Of a stretch of 64,000 bases of DNA, positions 1 to 9,467 are shown in pieces. Positions within the stretch are counted from its first letter, which is position 1. Each line of letters starts with the position of its first letter. The stretch is from positions 2,537,001 to 2,601,000 of the forward strand of contig NZ_CP155567.1 of NCBI RefSeq assembly GCF_039696035.1, read 5' to 3'. The notes under the pieces were generated by a model, which saw nothing but the letters and a program-made list of their open reading frames with translations, was not told the DNA's origin and made no database searches. The position numbers and the translations under genes are program-made. Source of the DNA: Microbulbifer sp. SAOS-129_SWC (GTDB lineage: Bacteria > Pseudomonadota > Gammaproteobacteria > Pseudomonadales > Cellvibrionaceae).

Positions 1-159
1 GTAATTTAGTGCTTCGCGTTCCATACGTCACCTATATATTTAACAGTTTATTAAAGAGCCAATGGCTCACTATCTCTTTGGCTACTATTTCTTGGCAACC
101 GTTCGGAATGCGATTAAAAAAATTATTTCAAATCAATCAGTTACACGAAACTGAGCACC

Positions 160-455
160 ATTTAACCAATAATAACCAGCCAACGGCTCAAGTCGCCTGC
201 ATCTACCTATGGCTGTTGAGCATATTTCAAACCCATGCAAAGTCAATGACTTGGGTGGGCTGCCAGGTAGATATGAGCCGCGACTCATTATTTCGGGGCT
301 TGGCGCCTTGCTCACGGAAAATCTAGTGTATTGCCTTCGGCTTCCTTCAGATTCGACCTTGCGATGGACACCCTTGCCGCTCGGCCAATCGTTCTCTTGC
401 CAGGCCGGTAGTAAACTTGCACCACCAGGTCATCCAGTCGTGACCACTATCCCCA
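160..455 (-). mobile_element. Group II intron 5' ribozyme region (fragment)
   Basis: Read on the minus strand, this stretch carries in order several blocks that I know from the RNA domain I region of bacterial group II introns: TGGTGCAAGTTT (complement of about 413-427), CAAGGGTGTCCATCG (about 362-376) and GAATCTGAAGGAAGCC (about 339-355), followed by a tract ending in GGTTAAATGGTGCTC. In complete elements an intron-encoded reverse transcriptase follows. Here nothing resembling its start is seen in the remaining 160 bases to the window edge, so the element is either truncated or continues outside. Domains V/VI were not found. The match is from memory of family sequences, not from an alignment. 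Confidence 0.5.
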
Positions 456-456
456 A

Positions 457-597
457 TTAGCGTGTTATTTCTAACCGATTGATAGGCAGTGGAGTTTCCC
501 AACCCTCCGCATCCAGGTAGAAATAACGATCGCCGGGAACGATATGAGAATCGCCATGCCAATATTTTTCATTATTCTCCCCTATTTCAATTTCAGA
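457..597 (-). pseudogene. C-terminal fragment of an unidentified protein
   Basis: A minus-strand frame ending in TAA at 457-459 encodes about 46 residues of protein-like composition (for example GDRYFYLDAEGWETPLPINR) but has no start codon. An in-frame stop lies a little upstream, and further protein-like stretches continue in shifted frames up to about 700. This looks like a decayed gene end. It abuts the group II intron-like sequence, which may have inserted just after its stop codon. I do not recognise the family. Confidence 0.35.
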
Positions 598-730
598 AAA
601 ACCTCTACTACATTATCCCCGTGAGCTTCTATCAGGGTAACGAAGACTTAAAACAGTTTCGACACTTTCCTTCTGATCCTATTTCACTCAGCAATCTTCG
701 ATTTTATGTCAGCGCCAGGGGCGATTCATG

Positions 731-1074
731 ACACACTCCCGCCAAAGCCGGCCCGACTAAAAATTGATCTCCAACATTGGCTCTATCAGAACAGGAATTT
801 CGGCGGTCGGCGCAGTGAACCATAAACCCGACGGTCATCTGACCGCGGGATGGAAACGCCGAACCTGCCTACTCTTTGATCAATCATAAACGGGAATGTC
901 CCTCGGCGGCCGCGGGCAGCGACTTCCGCTGCGAGTTCGACGCCGTCCGGCACAACGCCCTGCCCGTCAAACGGCGTATCGGTTCCCGCGGACTCGCCGC
1001 CAAAGCGCAATAACAGTCAGGTTTTTGCCGGCCGATTCGGCTAATCTTGCGGGCAACGGATCGGCAGAGAAGCC
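731..1074. other. Intergenic region, no gene seen
   Basis: GC-rich sequence before the AraC-type regulator. Short open frames exist on both strands, but none has a ribosome binding site, a family signature or coherent composition. The region probably holds the promoter of the downstream regulator. No clear terminator or repeat was found. Confidence 0.5.
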
Positions 1075-1950
1075 ATGGCGGATTATTCACAGCAACTACA
1101 GCGCGTACTGCACTTTATCGACGCGCACCTGCAGGAGCCGCTGTCGGTGGAGCAGCTGAGCGCTGTGGCGCACCTGTCCCGTTATCATTTTCACCGCCTG
1201 TTTTCCGCGCACTGTGGCCATACGCTGTTCGACACCATCACAGCGCTGCGCATGAAGCGCGCGTCCTACCAGCTGGCATTCCGGCGCCGGCAGCGGATTG
1301 TCGATATCGCGCTGGACAACGGTTACGACAGCGCCGAGGCGTTCAGCCGCGCGTTTGTGCGCCGCTTCGGCCAGACCCCGTCGGCGTTTCGCCGCGCGCC
1401 CGATTGGGGCGCCTGGCACCGCGAGCTGCAAACGCTGAATGACCTGAGGAGAAAAATCATGCCTTCCGAGATCACCACTGATGCGGTGGAAATTATCGAA
1501 TTCCCCGGTATCGAGCTGGCGGTACTGGAGCACTGCGGCGATCCCGCCACCCTCGGTGCGTCCATTCAGCGCTTTATCGAATGGCGCCGGGACAACGGCG
1601 TACTGCCGGACCGCAGCCGGACCTTCAATATTGCCTACAACGATCCCGGCACCACGCCGGCGGCGAAGTTTCGCTTCGATCTCGGCGTAGAGATCCGCGG
1701 GCCACTGGCACCGAACGCCCAGGGGCTGGTGGCGAAATCCATTCCGCCCGGGCGCTGTGCGCGCCTGCGCCATGTGGGCGGCGACGACACCTTCGGCGCC
1801 AGTGTCGAGTACCTGTACCGACACTGGCTCAGCGGCAGCAGTGAGGAGCTGCGCGACTTTCCGCTGTTTTTCGAGCGGGTGCGCTTTTACCCGGAAGTAC
1901 CCGAGAGCGAGCGCATCACCGACATCTACCTGCCGCTGCGGTCCCGCTAG
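1075..1950 (+). CDS. AraC family transcriptional regulator with GyrI-like effector domain
   Basis: This is a 291-residue cytoplasmic regulator. Residues about 5-105 form an AraC-type double helix-turn-helix: the first helix pair sits around LSRYHFHRLFSAHCG and the second around DIALDNGYDSAEAFSRAFVR, followed by the usual FGQTPSAFRR tail. Residues about 128-290 match the GyrI-like/SOUL-type effector-binding fold that is often fused behind such an HTH (Rob, BmrR-like arrangement) and binds hydrophobic small molecules. The ATG at 1075 directly precedes the HTH, so no N-terminal domain is missing. It stands alone, co-directional with the MgtC-like gene and the efflux genes that follow, so control of that efflux system is possible but not shown. 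Confidence 0.88.
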   Translation: MADYSQQLQRVLHFIDAHLQEPLSVEQLSAVAHLSRYHFHRLFSAHCGHTLFDTITALRMKRASYQLAFRRRQRIVDIALDNGYDSAEAFSRAFVRRFGQTPSAFRRAPDWGAWHRELQTLNDLRRKIMPSEITTDAVEIIEFPGIELAVLEHCGDPATLGASIQRFIEWRRDNGVLPDRSRTFNIAYNDPGTTPAAKFRFDLGVEIRGPLAPNAQGLVAKSIPPGRCARLRHVGGDDTFGASVEYLYRHWLSGSSEELRDFPLFFERVRFYPEVPESERITDIYLPLRSR

Positions 1951-2010
1951 GCCGGCACTTTCCCCGCATCAGCGCCGAACTGCACGGTTGGTACGGCTTT
2001 GCGGTCTAGA

Positions 2011-2037
2011 CTGGTAAGCAGTGTGCCAACTTACCAG
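2011..2037 (+). promoter_or_regulatory. Inverted repeat in the leader of the MgtC-like gene
   Basis: CTGGTAAG (2011-2018) and CTTACCAG (2030-2037) form a perfect 8-bp inverted repeat with an 11-nt loop that ends 8 bases before the ATG at 2046. The start lacks a good Shine-Dalgarno sequence, so the hairpin could influence translation, or the repeat could be an operator. The function is inferred only from position. Confidence 0.3.
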
Positions 2038-2045
2038 AACCAATA

Positions 2046-3356
2046 ATGCTGCCGACCCAATTGGCCCCGGATGGGCCCAGCGGTGACCTTCCCGATGCGG
2101 TGCAGTCTTTCTTTGATTCGGAAAGCCTGATCGCGGTCGGCATTGCGCTCGGGCTCGGGCTGCTGATCGGCCTGCAGCGGGAGCGCACCACCGACCGCCT
2201 GGGCGGCATTCGCACCTTCCCCCTCATCGGCCTGTTTGGCGCCCTCGCCGCCAGTGTCGCCAGAGCCAACGACGCGCTGTGGCTGGTGGCCGCGGGGTTG
2301 TTGTGCATGACCGTATTGATTCTGCTCGGCAATATCGAACGGCTGCGCGGTGAAGAGGAAACCAACGGCATCACCACCGAGGTGACCGCCCTGCTGATGT
2401 ACCTGCTGGGCGCCTACCTGATCCTCGGTGAGAAATCGGTTGCGGTGGTGGTGGGCGGCATTGTCGCCGTGCTGCTGCACCTGAAACCCAGCATGCACGC
2501 CTTTGCGCGCAAACTGCCGGAGCAGGACCTGCGCTCGATCATGGAGTTCGCACTGATCTCGCTGATCATTCTGCCGGTGCTGCCCAACCGCAATTTTGGC
2601 CCTTTCGATGTACTCAACCCGTTCAAGATCTGGCTATTGGTGGTACTGATCGTCGGCATCGGACTCGGCGGTTACGGCGCCTACAAGGTGATCGGCGCGC
2701 GCGCCGGCACTGTGCTCAGCGGCCTGATCGGCGGACTGATCTCATCGACCGCGACCACCGTCAGCTATGCGCGTCGCGCCGGTACCAATCGCGATATCGC
2801 CGAGCTGGCCGCACTGGTGATCCTGATCGCCTCCACCAGCATGTTTATCCGCATGCTGGTGGAAATATCCGTGGTGGCGCCGCGCATTCTGCCGCAACTG
2901 GCGCTGCCGCTGGTGGTACTGATGGTGATCAACCTCGCCGTGTGTGCGCTGGGCTACCGGGCGGTGGGGCAGCATGAGAAGTCGATGCCCGAACAGAGCA
3001 ACCCGGCGGAGCTGAGCCCCGCGCTGATCTTTGTCGCGCTCTACGCGCTGATCACCGTCGCCATTGCCGCCGCCAAGGAATATTTCGGTAACCGCGGCAT
3101 CTACGTGGTGGCACTGATCTCGGGGTTTACCGATGTCGATGCCATTACGCTGTCCACGGCCAACCTGGCCCGAACCGGCACCATCGAGGTTGCCACCGCG
3201 TGGCGGGCCATGGTGATCGCTACCCTGACCAACATGATCTTCAAGACCGGGGCCGCCAGCGTGCTCGGCGGTACCGCGCTGTTGCGGCGGGTACTGTTGC
3301 TGTTCGCCCTGCCCTTTGCCGCCGGCATCGCGGTGCTGCTGTTCTGGCCGCATTGA
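2046..3356 (+). CDS. MgtC/SapB family membrane protein with DUF4010 domain
   Basis: This is a 436-residue polytopic inner-membrane protein. The N-terminal part (about residues 28-150) carries the MgtC/SapB hallmark [13 protein letters not shown] and several hydrophobic helices. The C-terminal part (about 180-430) is the DUF4010 extension, with six or more further membrane segments. The two-domain form is common in proteobacteria and is of unknown biochemical role; true MgtC proteins affect Mg2+ homeostasis and ATP synthase, but that should not be transferred to this long form. It precedes the ABC exporter genes on the same strand by about 50 bp and could be co-transcribed with them. Confidence 0.85.
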   Translation: MLPTQLAPDGPSGDLPDAVQSFFDSESLIAVGIALGLGLLIGLQRERTTDRLGGIRTFPLIGLFGALAASVARANDALWLVAAGLLCMTVLILLGNIERLRGEEETNGITTEVTALLMYLLGAYLILGEKSVAVVVGGIVAVLLHLKPSMHAFARKLPEQDLRSIMEFALISLIILPVLPNRNFGPFDVLNPFKIWLLVVLIVGIGLGGYGAYKVIGARAGTVLSGLIGGLISSTATTVSYARRAGTNRDIAELAALVILIASTSMFIRMLVEISVVAPRILPQLALPLVVLMVINLAVCALGYRAVGQHEKSMPEQSNPAELSPALIFVALYALITVAIAAAKEYFGNRGIYVVALISGFTDVDAITLSTANLARTGTIEVATAWRAMVIATLTNMIFKTGAASVLGGTALLRRVLLLFALPFAAGIAVLLFWPH

Positions 3357-3406
3357 TCGCCTGTGCCGCTGGCCGGCCTGCAACCGGAGGAAACGTTTCG
3401 CGCATC

Positions 3407-4168
3407 ATGAACCACACCAAGTCCCGCACGCTCGACAATGGCGGCGACAACCGCGACAACCGCGAAAATACAGCCTTTCGCGCGGAGGGGCTCACCAAGG
3501 TCTACGGCGTGGGCGAGTCCCGGGTCTACGCACTGCGCGGTGTCAGCCTTACGGTGCCGGCGGGCGATATGGTGGTGCTGCTGGGGCCATCCGGCAGCGG
3601 CAAATCCACATTGCTGAATATTCTCGGTGGCCTCGACTCGCCCACCGAGGGCAAGGTCTTTTTCGGTACGCGCGAGCTGACCGCGTTTGACGACCGCCAC
3701 CTGACCCTGTTCCGCCGCGAGTCGGTGGGCTTCGTGTTCCAGTTCTACAACCTGATCCCGAGCCTGACCGCGCGGGAAAACGTGGCCCTGGTGACCGAGA
3801 TTGCGCGGCAGCCAATGGCGCCCGAGGAGGCGCTGGCGCTGGTGGGGCTGGAACAACGCATCGATCATTTTCCCGCCCAGCTCTCCGGCGGCGAGCAGCA
3901 GCGCGTGGCCATCGCCCGCGCCATTGCCAAGCGGCCGCGGGTACTGTTCTGCGATGAACCCACCGGCGCGCTGGACAGCCAAACCGGGATTGTCGTGCTG
4001 CAGGCGATTGCGCGGGTCAATCGCGAATTGAATACCACCACCATGATCATCACCCACAACGCCGGCATCGCCGCCATGGCCAACCGGGTGTTGCAGATGG
4101 CCGATGGCGAAATCCAGGACACGCGGATCAATGCCGAACCCTGCGATCCGACGGAACTGAGCTGGTAG
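3407..4168 (+). CDS. ABC transporter ATP-binding protein (MacB/LolD type)
   Basis: This is a 253-residue nucleotide-binding subunit. It shows Walker [10 protein letters not shown] (residues about 60-68), signature [14 protein letters not shown], Walker [13 protein letters not shown] and the H-loop histidine in IITHN. This is the pattern of the LolD/MacB/FtsE branch, which energises FtsX-like permeases rather than importers. The ATG at 3407 is preceded by GGAGGA, although at a rather long distance. An upstream in-frame extension exists but overlaps the previous gene and lacks family similarity. The permease begins 9 bp after its stop and the HlyD adaptor follows, so the three form one export system. 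Confidence 0.92.
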   Translation: MNHTKSRTLDNGGDNRDNRENTAFRAEGLTKVYGVGESRVYALRGVSLTVPAGDMVVLLGPSGSGKSTLLNILGGLDSPTEGKVFFGTRELTAFDDRHLTLFRRESVGFVFQFYNLIPSLTARENVALVTEIARQPMAPEEALALVGLEQRIDHFPAQLSGGEQQRVAIARAIAKRPRVLFCDEPTGALDSQTGIVVLQAIARVNRELNTTTMIITHNAGIAAMANRVLQMADGEIQDTRINAEPCDPTELSW

Positions 4169-4177
4169 GGCCGCGCC

Positions 4178-6556
4178 GTGCTGATCGAATGGTGCAATGC
4201 CCTCGACCGCAAATTATTGCGGGACCTGTGGGCCATCAAGGGGCAAGCACTGGCCATTGCGGTGGTGATCGGCTGTGGCGTGGGCATGTACATCATGTCC
4301 CGCGGTATGCTGCTCTCGCTGCAGGAAACTCGCGACGCCTATTACGAGCGCTATCGCTTTGCCGACCTGTGGGCACCGGTCAAGCGCGCGCCGGATGCCC
4401 TGCGCGAGCAGATCGTCACGCTACCCGGTGTGCGCCGCGCCGAAACCCGCATTCGCGCCGGGGTAGTCCTCGACGTGGAGGGCGCCAGTGCACCGATCAC
4501 CGGTGAAATCCAGTCGCTGCCGGAAAAGCCCGTGCCACACATCAACGATATTGTGCTGCGCCGCGGCCGCTACTTCGATCCGCAGCACGAGGACGAAGTG
4601 CTGGCGTTGCAGTCTTTCGCCGAGGCCCACGGCCTCGGCCCCGGCGACCACCTCTACGCGATCCTGAACGGCACCAAGAAACGGCTCACCATCACCGGCG
4701 TGGTGCTGTCACCGGAATACGTGTATGCCATTTCACCCGGTGAAATCGTGCCGGACAAGAAACGTTTCGGTGTTTTGTGGATGAACCGCGAGGCGCTGGC
4801 CAATGCCTTCGACCTGGACGGTGCCTTCAACGAGGCCGTACTACTCACCTCGCCCGGCGCCAACGAGGACGCGGTGATCGACCAGCTCGACACCCTGCTC
4901 AAACGCTACGGCGCCACCGGCGCCTACGGCCGCAAGCAGCAGATCTCCGACCAGTTTCTCAGCAACGAGATCAACCAGCTCAACACCATGGGTCGCATAC
5001 TGCCGCCGGTATTCCTGCTGGTGGCGGCTTTCCTGTTGAACGTGGTGATCAACCGCCTGATCGACACCGAACGCGAACAGATCGGGCTGCTCAAGGCCTT
5101 CGGCTACGGCCGCATGGCTGTGGCGCTGCACTACCTGAAAATGATTGGCGCGGTTACCCTGCTCGGCATTGTCATCGGTATCGCCATGGGGCTGTGGCTG
5201 GGCCAAGGGCTGGCCAGAATGTACCAGGATTACTTCAAGTTTCCGTTCCTGCTGTTCAGCGCCCCGGCCGATGTCTACCTGATCGCAGTCGGAGCCGCCC
5301 TCGGCGTGGGCGGTACCGCCACCGTGTCTGCGGTGCTGCGCGCCACTCGCCTGGAGCCGGCGGTGGCGATGGTGCCGCCCCCGCCGCCGGATTACAGCCG
5401 CTCGGCAGCGGGGCTCGAACGCCTGGCGCGCTGGCTCGACCAGCCGAGCCGCATGATCCTGCGCCACCTGTATCGCTGGCCCAAGCGCGCCGGGCTGACG
5501 ACCCTCGGCATCGCCATGTCGATGGGCCTGCTGATCGGCGCGAGTTTTTCGTGGGATGCCATGCTGTATATGGTCGATATCAGTTTCAATGTCATCGATC
5601 GCCAGGATGTCACGGTCAATTTTGTCGAGCCGCGCAACCGGCGCGCCGTGCAGGACCTGCTGCACGCCCCGGGGGTGATGACGGCCGAGCCGTTTCGCGC
5701 GGTACCCGCGGTCCTGCGCAACGGCCAGTTCAACCGCCGCGAGGCGATTATCGGCCTCAGTGACAACGCCAAATTGAGCCGCGTGGTGGATACCACGCTG
5801 CACCCGGTCCCCCTGCCCCCGAACGGGCTGCTGCTGTCGGACAAGCTCGCCGAACTGCTGCACGTGGAAGCCGGCGACCTGCTGCGGGTCGAGATCCGCA
5901 CCGGCCGGCGACCGGAAGTCGATCTTCCGGTACGCGGTATCGTCAAAACCTATATGGGCACCGCGGCCTATATGGACCTGCGCAGTCTCAACCGGCTGCT
6001 GAAGGAAGATATTGCCATCAGCGGCGGCTACCTGCTGGTGGACCCACAGCGCACTGACGCACTCTACCGCGCACTGAAAAATACCCCGGTGGTCGCCGGT
6101 GTCAGCCTGCAAGAGCAGGCGCAGAGCGCGTTTTACGACACCCTGCAGGAAAGCCTGGGCACCTTTGTATTTTTCAACACGCTGTTCGCCGGGCTGATCG
6201 CGGTGGGCGTGGTCTACAACAATGCGCGCATTTCCCTGTCCGAACGGGCGCGCGAGCTGGCCAGCCTGCGGGTACTGGGCCTGACCCGCGGCGAAGTGTC
6301 CTACATTCTGCTGGGAGAACTGGCGTTGTTGACCCTGCTGGCCCTGCCATTGGGGGCCTTCCTCGGTTACGCGCTGGCACGCGGGCTGGTGCTCTCCTTC
6401 GACACCGAGCTGTTTCGCATTCCGCTGATCATCAACCCCAGTACCTACGGCTACGCCGTGCTCATCGTAGTGCTGGCGGCCATCGGTTCCGGCCTGCTGG
6501 TGCGCCGGCGCATCGATCGCCTCGACCTGATTGGCGTACTCAAGACCCGGGAGTGA
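4178..6556 (+). CDS. ABC transporter permease, FtsX-like
   Basis: This is a 792-residue permease starting at GTG. One membrane helix lies near residues 15-35, followed by a large periplasmic region (about 50-270). A first FtsX-type group of three helices (about 275-390) carries the segment INRLIDTEREQIGLLKAFGYGR. A second helix and periplasmic domain (about 435-660) follow, then a second FtsX block with LSERARELASLRVLGLTRGE (about 685-790). This duplicated arrangement is typical of the large permeases that work with MacB-type ATPases and HlyD-type adaptors. The gene sits between both partners with 9 and 1 bp gaps. The substrate is unknown; a small toxic compound or lipophilic molecule is plausible. 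Confidence 0.9.
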   Translation: MLIEWCNALDRKLLRDLWAIKGQALAIAVVIGCGVGMYIMSRGMLLSLQETRDAYYERYRFADLWAPVKRAPDALREQIVTLPGVRRAETRIRAGVVLDVEGASAPITGEIQSLPEKPVPHINDIVLRRGRYFDPQHEDEVLALQSFAEAHGLGPGDHLYAILNGTKKRLTITGVVLSPEYVYAISPGEIVPDKKRFGVLWMNREALANAFDLDGAFNEAVLLTSPGANEDAVIDQLDTLLKRYGATGAYGRKQQISDQFLSNEINQLNTMGRILPPVFLLVAAFLLNVVINRLIDTEREQIGLLKAFGYGRMAVALHYLKMIGAVTLLGIVIGIAMGLWLGQGLARMYQDYFKFPFLLFSAPADVYLIAVGAALGVGGTATVSAVLRATRLEPAVAMVPPPPPDYSRSAAGLERLARWLDQPSRMILRHLYRWPKRAGLTTLGIAMSMGLLIGASFSWDAMLYMVDISFNVIDRQDVTVNFVEPRNRRAVQDLLHAPGVMTAEPFRAVPAVLRNGQFNRREAIIGLSDNAKLSRVVDTTLHPVPLPPNGLLLSDKLAELLHVEAGDLLRVEIRTGRRPEVDLPVRGIVKTYMGTAAYMDLRSLNRLLKEDIAISGGYLLVDPQRTDALYRALKNTPVVAGVSLQEQAQSAFYDTLQESLGTFVFFNTLFAGLIAVGVVYNNARISLSERARELASLRVLGLTRGEVSYILLGELALLTLLALPLGAFLGYALARGLVLSFDTELFRIPLIINPSTYGYAVLIVVLAAIGSGLLVRRRIDRLDLIGVLKTRE

Positions 6557-6557
6557 T

Positions 6558-7769
6558 ATGGGCAGGAAACTGGTCAAGCGACTTTTCGGTATCGGGCTGC
6601 TCGCCGGCCTGCTGCTGTTCTTCGCCTACGCCTTTCTGCCCAAGCCGGTCCCAGTGGACATGGCGCATGTTACCCGCGGCCCAATGACCGTTTCGGTGAG
6701 CGACGAGGGCTATACCCGCGTGCGCGATGTGTATGTGGTATCCGCGCCGGTGACCGGCTACCTGCTGCGTATCGAGCGCAACGTCGGCGATCGCGTCGAT
6801 GCACACAAGACACCACTGGCGCAGCTGCTGCCCACGCACCCGGAGTTTCTCAATGAGCGCGCCCGCGTGCAGGCGCAGGCCGCCATCGACAGTGCCAAAG
6901 CCGCGCTCAACCTGGCCCGCGCCGAGCGCCGCGATGCGGAGGCAAAACTACGCTTTGCCCGCGCCGACGCCGCGCGCGCGCGCAAGCTGGCCCCCAAGGG
7001 TTATATCTCCAAAGAAGAACTGGAGCGCATGGAACTGGCACAGGACAGCGCCGAAGCGGCGCTCGACACCGCCAAGGCCGCCGAACGCATGCGCAGTGGC
7101 GAACTGGACAATGCGCGCGCGCAGCTGATTACCCCGGATGCCGAGCACCCGGATGCCGGCAACAATAAAATCATCACGATCACCGCCCCGGTCGGCGGCC
7201 GCGTGTTGCAGCGGCGCCAGGAGAGCGAGAAAGTCGTCACCGCCGGCACCCCATTACTGGATATCGGCAACCCGGCGCAGCTGGAAGTGGTGGTGGATCT
7301 GCTCTCCCGCGATGCGGTGCAGGTACAGCCCGGCGCTCCGGTAAGCATGACCAACTGGGGCGGGGACTATCCACTACACGGCCGTGCGCGGCTGATAGAA
7401 CCCTACGGCTTTACCAAATACTCCGCCCTCGGCATCGAGGAGCAGCGAGTCAATGTCATTATCGATTTTACCGATCCACGCAGCGAGTGGCAGCGCCTTG
7501 GCCACGGTTACCGCGTCGACGCCGAGATCCAGACCTGGCACGGCGACAACATCCTGCAGCTGCCCGCCGGTGCCCTGCTGCGTCACGCCGGCCGCTGGGC
7601 GGTATTCAGGGTCGTGGGCGACCACGCGGTGATGACGCCGATTAAAATCGGCCACAACAATGGCCAGCAGGTGGAGATACAGCAGGGGCTGAGCGAGGGC
7701 GACACCCTGGTGCTGCACCCGAGCGAGCGCATTGAAGATGGAATCAGCGTGGTGCGTAGGAAGCAGTAA
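6558..7769 (+). CDS. HlyD family periplasmic adaptor subunit
   Basis: This is a 403-residue membrane-fusion protein. An N-terminal membrane anchor (about residues 8-26) is followed by a biotinyl-lipoyl half motif (around APVTGYLLRIERNVGDRVDA), an alanine- and arginine-rich helical hairpin (about 100-190) and a second lipoyl half (ITAPVGGRVLQRRQESEKVV). Beta-barrel and membrane-proximal domains complete the protein. The ATG at 6558 lies 1 bp after the permease stop; a longer frame overlapping the permease adds nothing homologous. It should bridge the inner-membrane permease to an outer-membrane channel; no TolC-like gene is nearby. Confidence 0.9.
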   Translation: MGRKLVKRLFGIGLLAGLLLFFAYAFLPKPVPVDMAHVTRGPMTVSVSDEGYTRVRDVYVVSAPVTGYLLRIERNVGDRVDAHKTPLAQLLPTHPEFLNERARVQAQAAIDSAKAALNLARAERRDAEAKLRFARADAARARKLAPKGYISKEELERMELAQDSAEAALDTAKAAERMRSGELDNARAQLITPDAEHPDAGNNKIITITAPVGGRVLQRRQESEKVVTAGTPLLDIGNPAQLEVVVDLLSRDAVQVQPGAPVSMTNWGGDYPLHGRARLIEPYGFTKYSALGIEEQRVNVIIDFTDPRSEWQRLGHGYRVDAEIQTWHGDNILQLPAGALLRHAGRWAVFRVVGDHAVMTPIKIGHNNGQQVEIQQGLSEGDTLVLHPSERIEDGISVVRRKQ

Positions 7770-7785
7770 TCCGCTCGCCGCCGCT

Positions 7786-8172
7786 TCAGGCAAACACCCA
7801 GCCGTGCAACAGTCGCCCGGGCATCAGGGCAAAGGAGCCGGCCAACAGCAGGCCGCCGATATACAGCCCCACCATATTGCCGCGATGTTTTTTGATATTG
7901 CCGCTGCGCACCGCCAGATAAGCCGCAGGCACGCTGTACAGTACCAGCAGGCTGAAAATATGGATAAAACCGAAATGATGAAAGAGGGTCGGCCCGACCT
8001 GCGCCGACATGAACAGCGTAATCAGCGCCGTGGCCAGCATCAGCAGCATATACAGTTTACCGAGCAGCCGGTGCCCCGGCGTCCCCTTGCGCCGCAGCAG
8101 CAGATAAGTACCGATGAAAAATGCGGGCACGATAGTGGCCAGATGCCAGTAGGCAAGGTGCAGATAGATCAT
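7786..8172 (-). CDS. DUF2306-like small membrane protein
   Basis: This is a 128-residue protein with four predicted membrane helices and conserved-looking histidines (HLAYWHLATIVPAFFIGTY near the start, FHHFGFIHIFS in the middle). The pattern, including a GTPGHRLLGKLYMLLM segment after the first helix, matches the DUF2306/YozB-like family, whose function is unknown. It is convergent with the HlyD gene (16 bp apart) and therefore not part of that operon. Confidence 0.7.
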   Translation of the reverse strand: MIYLHLAYWHLATIVPAFFIGTYLLLRRKGTPGHRLLGKLYMLLMLATALITLFMSAQVGPTLFHHFGFIHIFSLLVLYSVPAAYLAVRSGNIKKHRGNMVGLYIGGLLLAGSFALMPGRLLHGWVFA

Positions 8173-8290
8173 CCCTGATATCCTCCAGAATATTTCAAGC
8201 GGAGCAGCGCAACATCCGAATTGCGACCCAGCTCCGCCAAATTCGCGGCGGATATTACCACACGGCTCAACGATGGCAATGCAGTGCTAT

Positions 8291-8491
8291 TTAGCTTTTA
8301 TCGCGATACCCCAGTACACGCGCGGGCAGAAACAGCAGCTCGCGCAGAAACGCAAACAGCGCCTCGAAGGTAATGCCGAGCAGGCGAAACGGTAAAGACA
8401 GCAGCCACACGAACGGCCATAGAATCAGGGCCAGCAAAGCCAGCGGCCAGCACAAAATAAACAGGATCAACCAGAGGACAAAAGTGACCAT
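8291..8491 (-). CDS. Small hydrophobic membrane protein
   Basis: A 66-residue, tryptophan- and leucine-rich protein with two closely spaced hydrophobic segments, a third amphipathic one and a short charged tail (GYRDKS). On the minus strand the ATG at 8491 is preceded by a GGGAGAAGG-like ribosome binding site, which supports real translation. I do not recognise a family. It may be co-transcribed with the SnoaL-like gene upstream of it on the same strand. Confidence 0.6.
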   Translation of the reverse strand: MVTFVLWLILFILCWPLALLALILWPFVWLLSLPFRLLGITFEALFAFLRELLFLPARVLGYRDKS

Positions 8492-8550
8492 GGTTTAATT
8501 GCCTTCTCCCAGGTTCCAGGCAGGGTGCGCGTTACGCACCCTGCCAATGA

Positions 8551-9021
8551 TTACAGCGATTTTGCGTAGGTCCTGATCACCGACACTTTGCCGTTCTCGA
8601 TTTCGAGCACTTCAATAACATCCGATGCGAACCCCACTTCTTTCTTGAGTTGCTGGTGGTAACCCGCAAAGCGCTGCTTGTATTTCAGCACGATCACATC
8701 CTTGCCGGTAGTGATGCTCTCAAGCTTCGCTTCGAAACTGGAATTTCCACCGAGATAATGGGTCATCCCCTTGCGTGCCCGCGCCTTGTTGCCCCGGGCC
8801 CGGCTATCGTCCGGTGAATTGGGAAAATGCTGATGACCAACGTCGTCAGTGAGGAAGGCAAGATAGTTTTCGACATCCTGCTTGGTCGCATCCGGCTCCT
8901 GTGTCGCTACGAATGCCGCAAAGTAGTCCCGGCCCAACTGCTCCAGATCCGGTGTCTTCGCACTGGCCCCCGCACAAATGCTCGCCAGCAATACAGTGAC
9001 CAATATCAGATATTTCTTCAT
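8551..9021 (-). CDS. Secreted NTF2/SnoaL-like protein
   Basis: This is a 156-residue protein with a clear signal peptide (MKKYLILVTVLLASICAGASA) and a mature part of NTF2-like size and pattern: an N-terminal helix with a DYFAAFVATQEP-type stretch, then strands ending in VIEVLEIENGKVSVIRTY. Such folds bind or isomerise small ligands, or have no catalytic role. The start at 9021 is chosen because GGAGGC lies just upstream and the signal peptide begins there; a longer in-frame extension to 9123 lacks both. Confidence 0.75.
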   Translation of the reverse strand: MKKYLILVTVLLASICAGASAKTPDLEQLGRDYFAAFVATQEPDATKQDVENYLAFLTDDVGHQHFPNSPDDSRARGNKARARKGMTHYLGGNSSFEAKLESITTGKDVIVLKYKQRFAGYHQQLKKEVGFASDVIEVLEIENGKVSVIRTYAKSL

Positions 9022-9467
9022 GCAGCCTCCTTTCAACATTATTGTTATCGCCGTCTGCGCGACTTCCAGCGCTGGAATCCGCTGACCCAAACGGGCAGCT
9101 GACACAACGGTCAGACGGGTCACGTTAGCTTATCGCAATCGGGAGAATCGGGCTACGACAGCAGAACACACCGCCAATCGAACACGTTACAGATAATTAT
9201 CCTGCACTAATACCGGTGCTCCCGCCTACAACTCGCCCCGCCGCGGCGGCGCTTGAATCCACTAGGCAATGCGATAGTATGCAAAACGGACCGGTTTCCG
9301 GCTTTCCGGAAACCTTTTTGACGTGCCAATGCTCTGCATCAGACCGCGATACCGCCCTGTCGGTCGAGCCGCGCCTTCTGTCGCAGCCCGGAGAGAGTCC
9401 AGTCAAATCTAGTGATTTTCTCGCTTTCGTCCCGCTGCAGATCATGTGCAAACCATTCGGAGATAAT
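9022..9467. other. Divergent intergenic region with an internal terminator-like hairpin
   Basis: This 446-bp region separates the minus-strand NTF2-like gene from the plus-strand oligopeptidase gene and should hold both promoters. A possible plus-strand promoter is TTGAAT (9253-9258) with TAGTAT (9275-9280), 16 bp apart, directly before the hairpin listed next. No protein-coding signal was found. Confidence 0.5.
9293..9319 (+). terminator. Intrinsic terminator-like hairpin in the dcp leader
   Basis: GGTTTCCGG (9293-9301), loop CTTT and CCGGAAACC (9306-9314) form a perfect 9-bp GC-rich stem followed at once by TTTTT. This is a textbook Rho-independent terminator on the plus strand. It lies about 150 bp before the start of the oligopeptidase gene with no upstream gene to terminate, so it is an attenuator candidate or the end of a short leader RNA. 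Confidence 0.6.

Noticed and set aside
4841..6577. 578-codon minus-strand frame opposite the ABC permease
   Set aside because: Same reason: antisense shadow in high-GC DNA with no recognisable domain or start signal.
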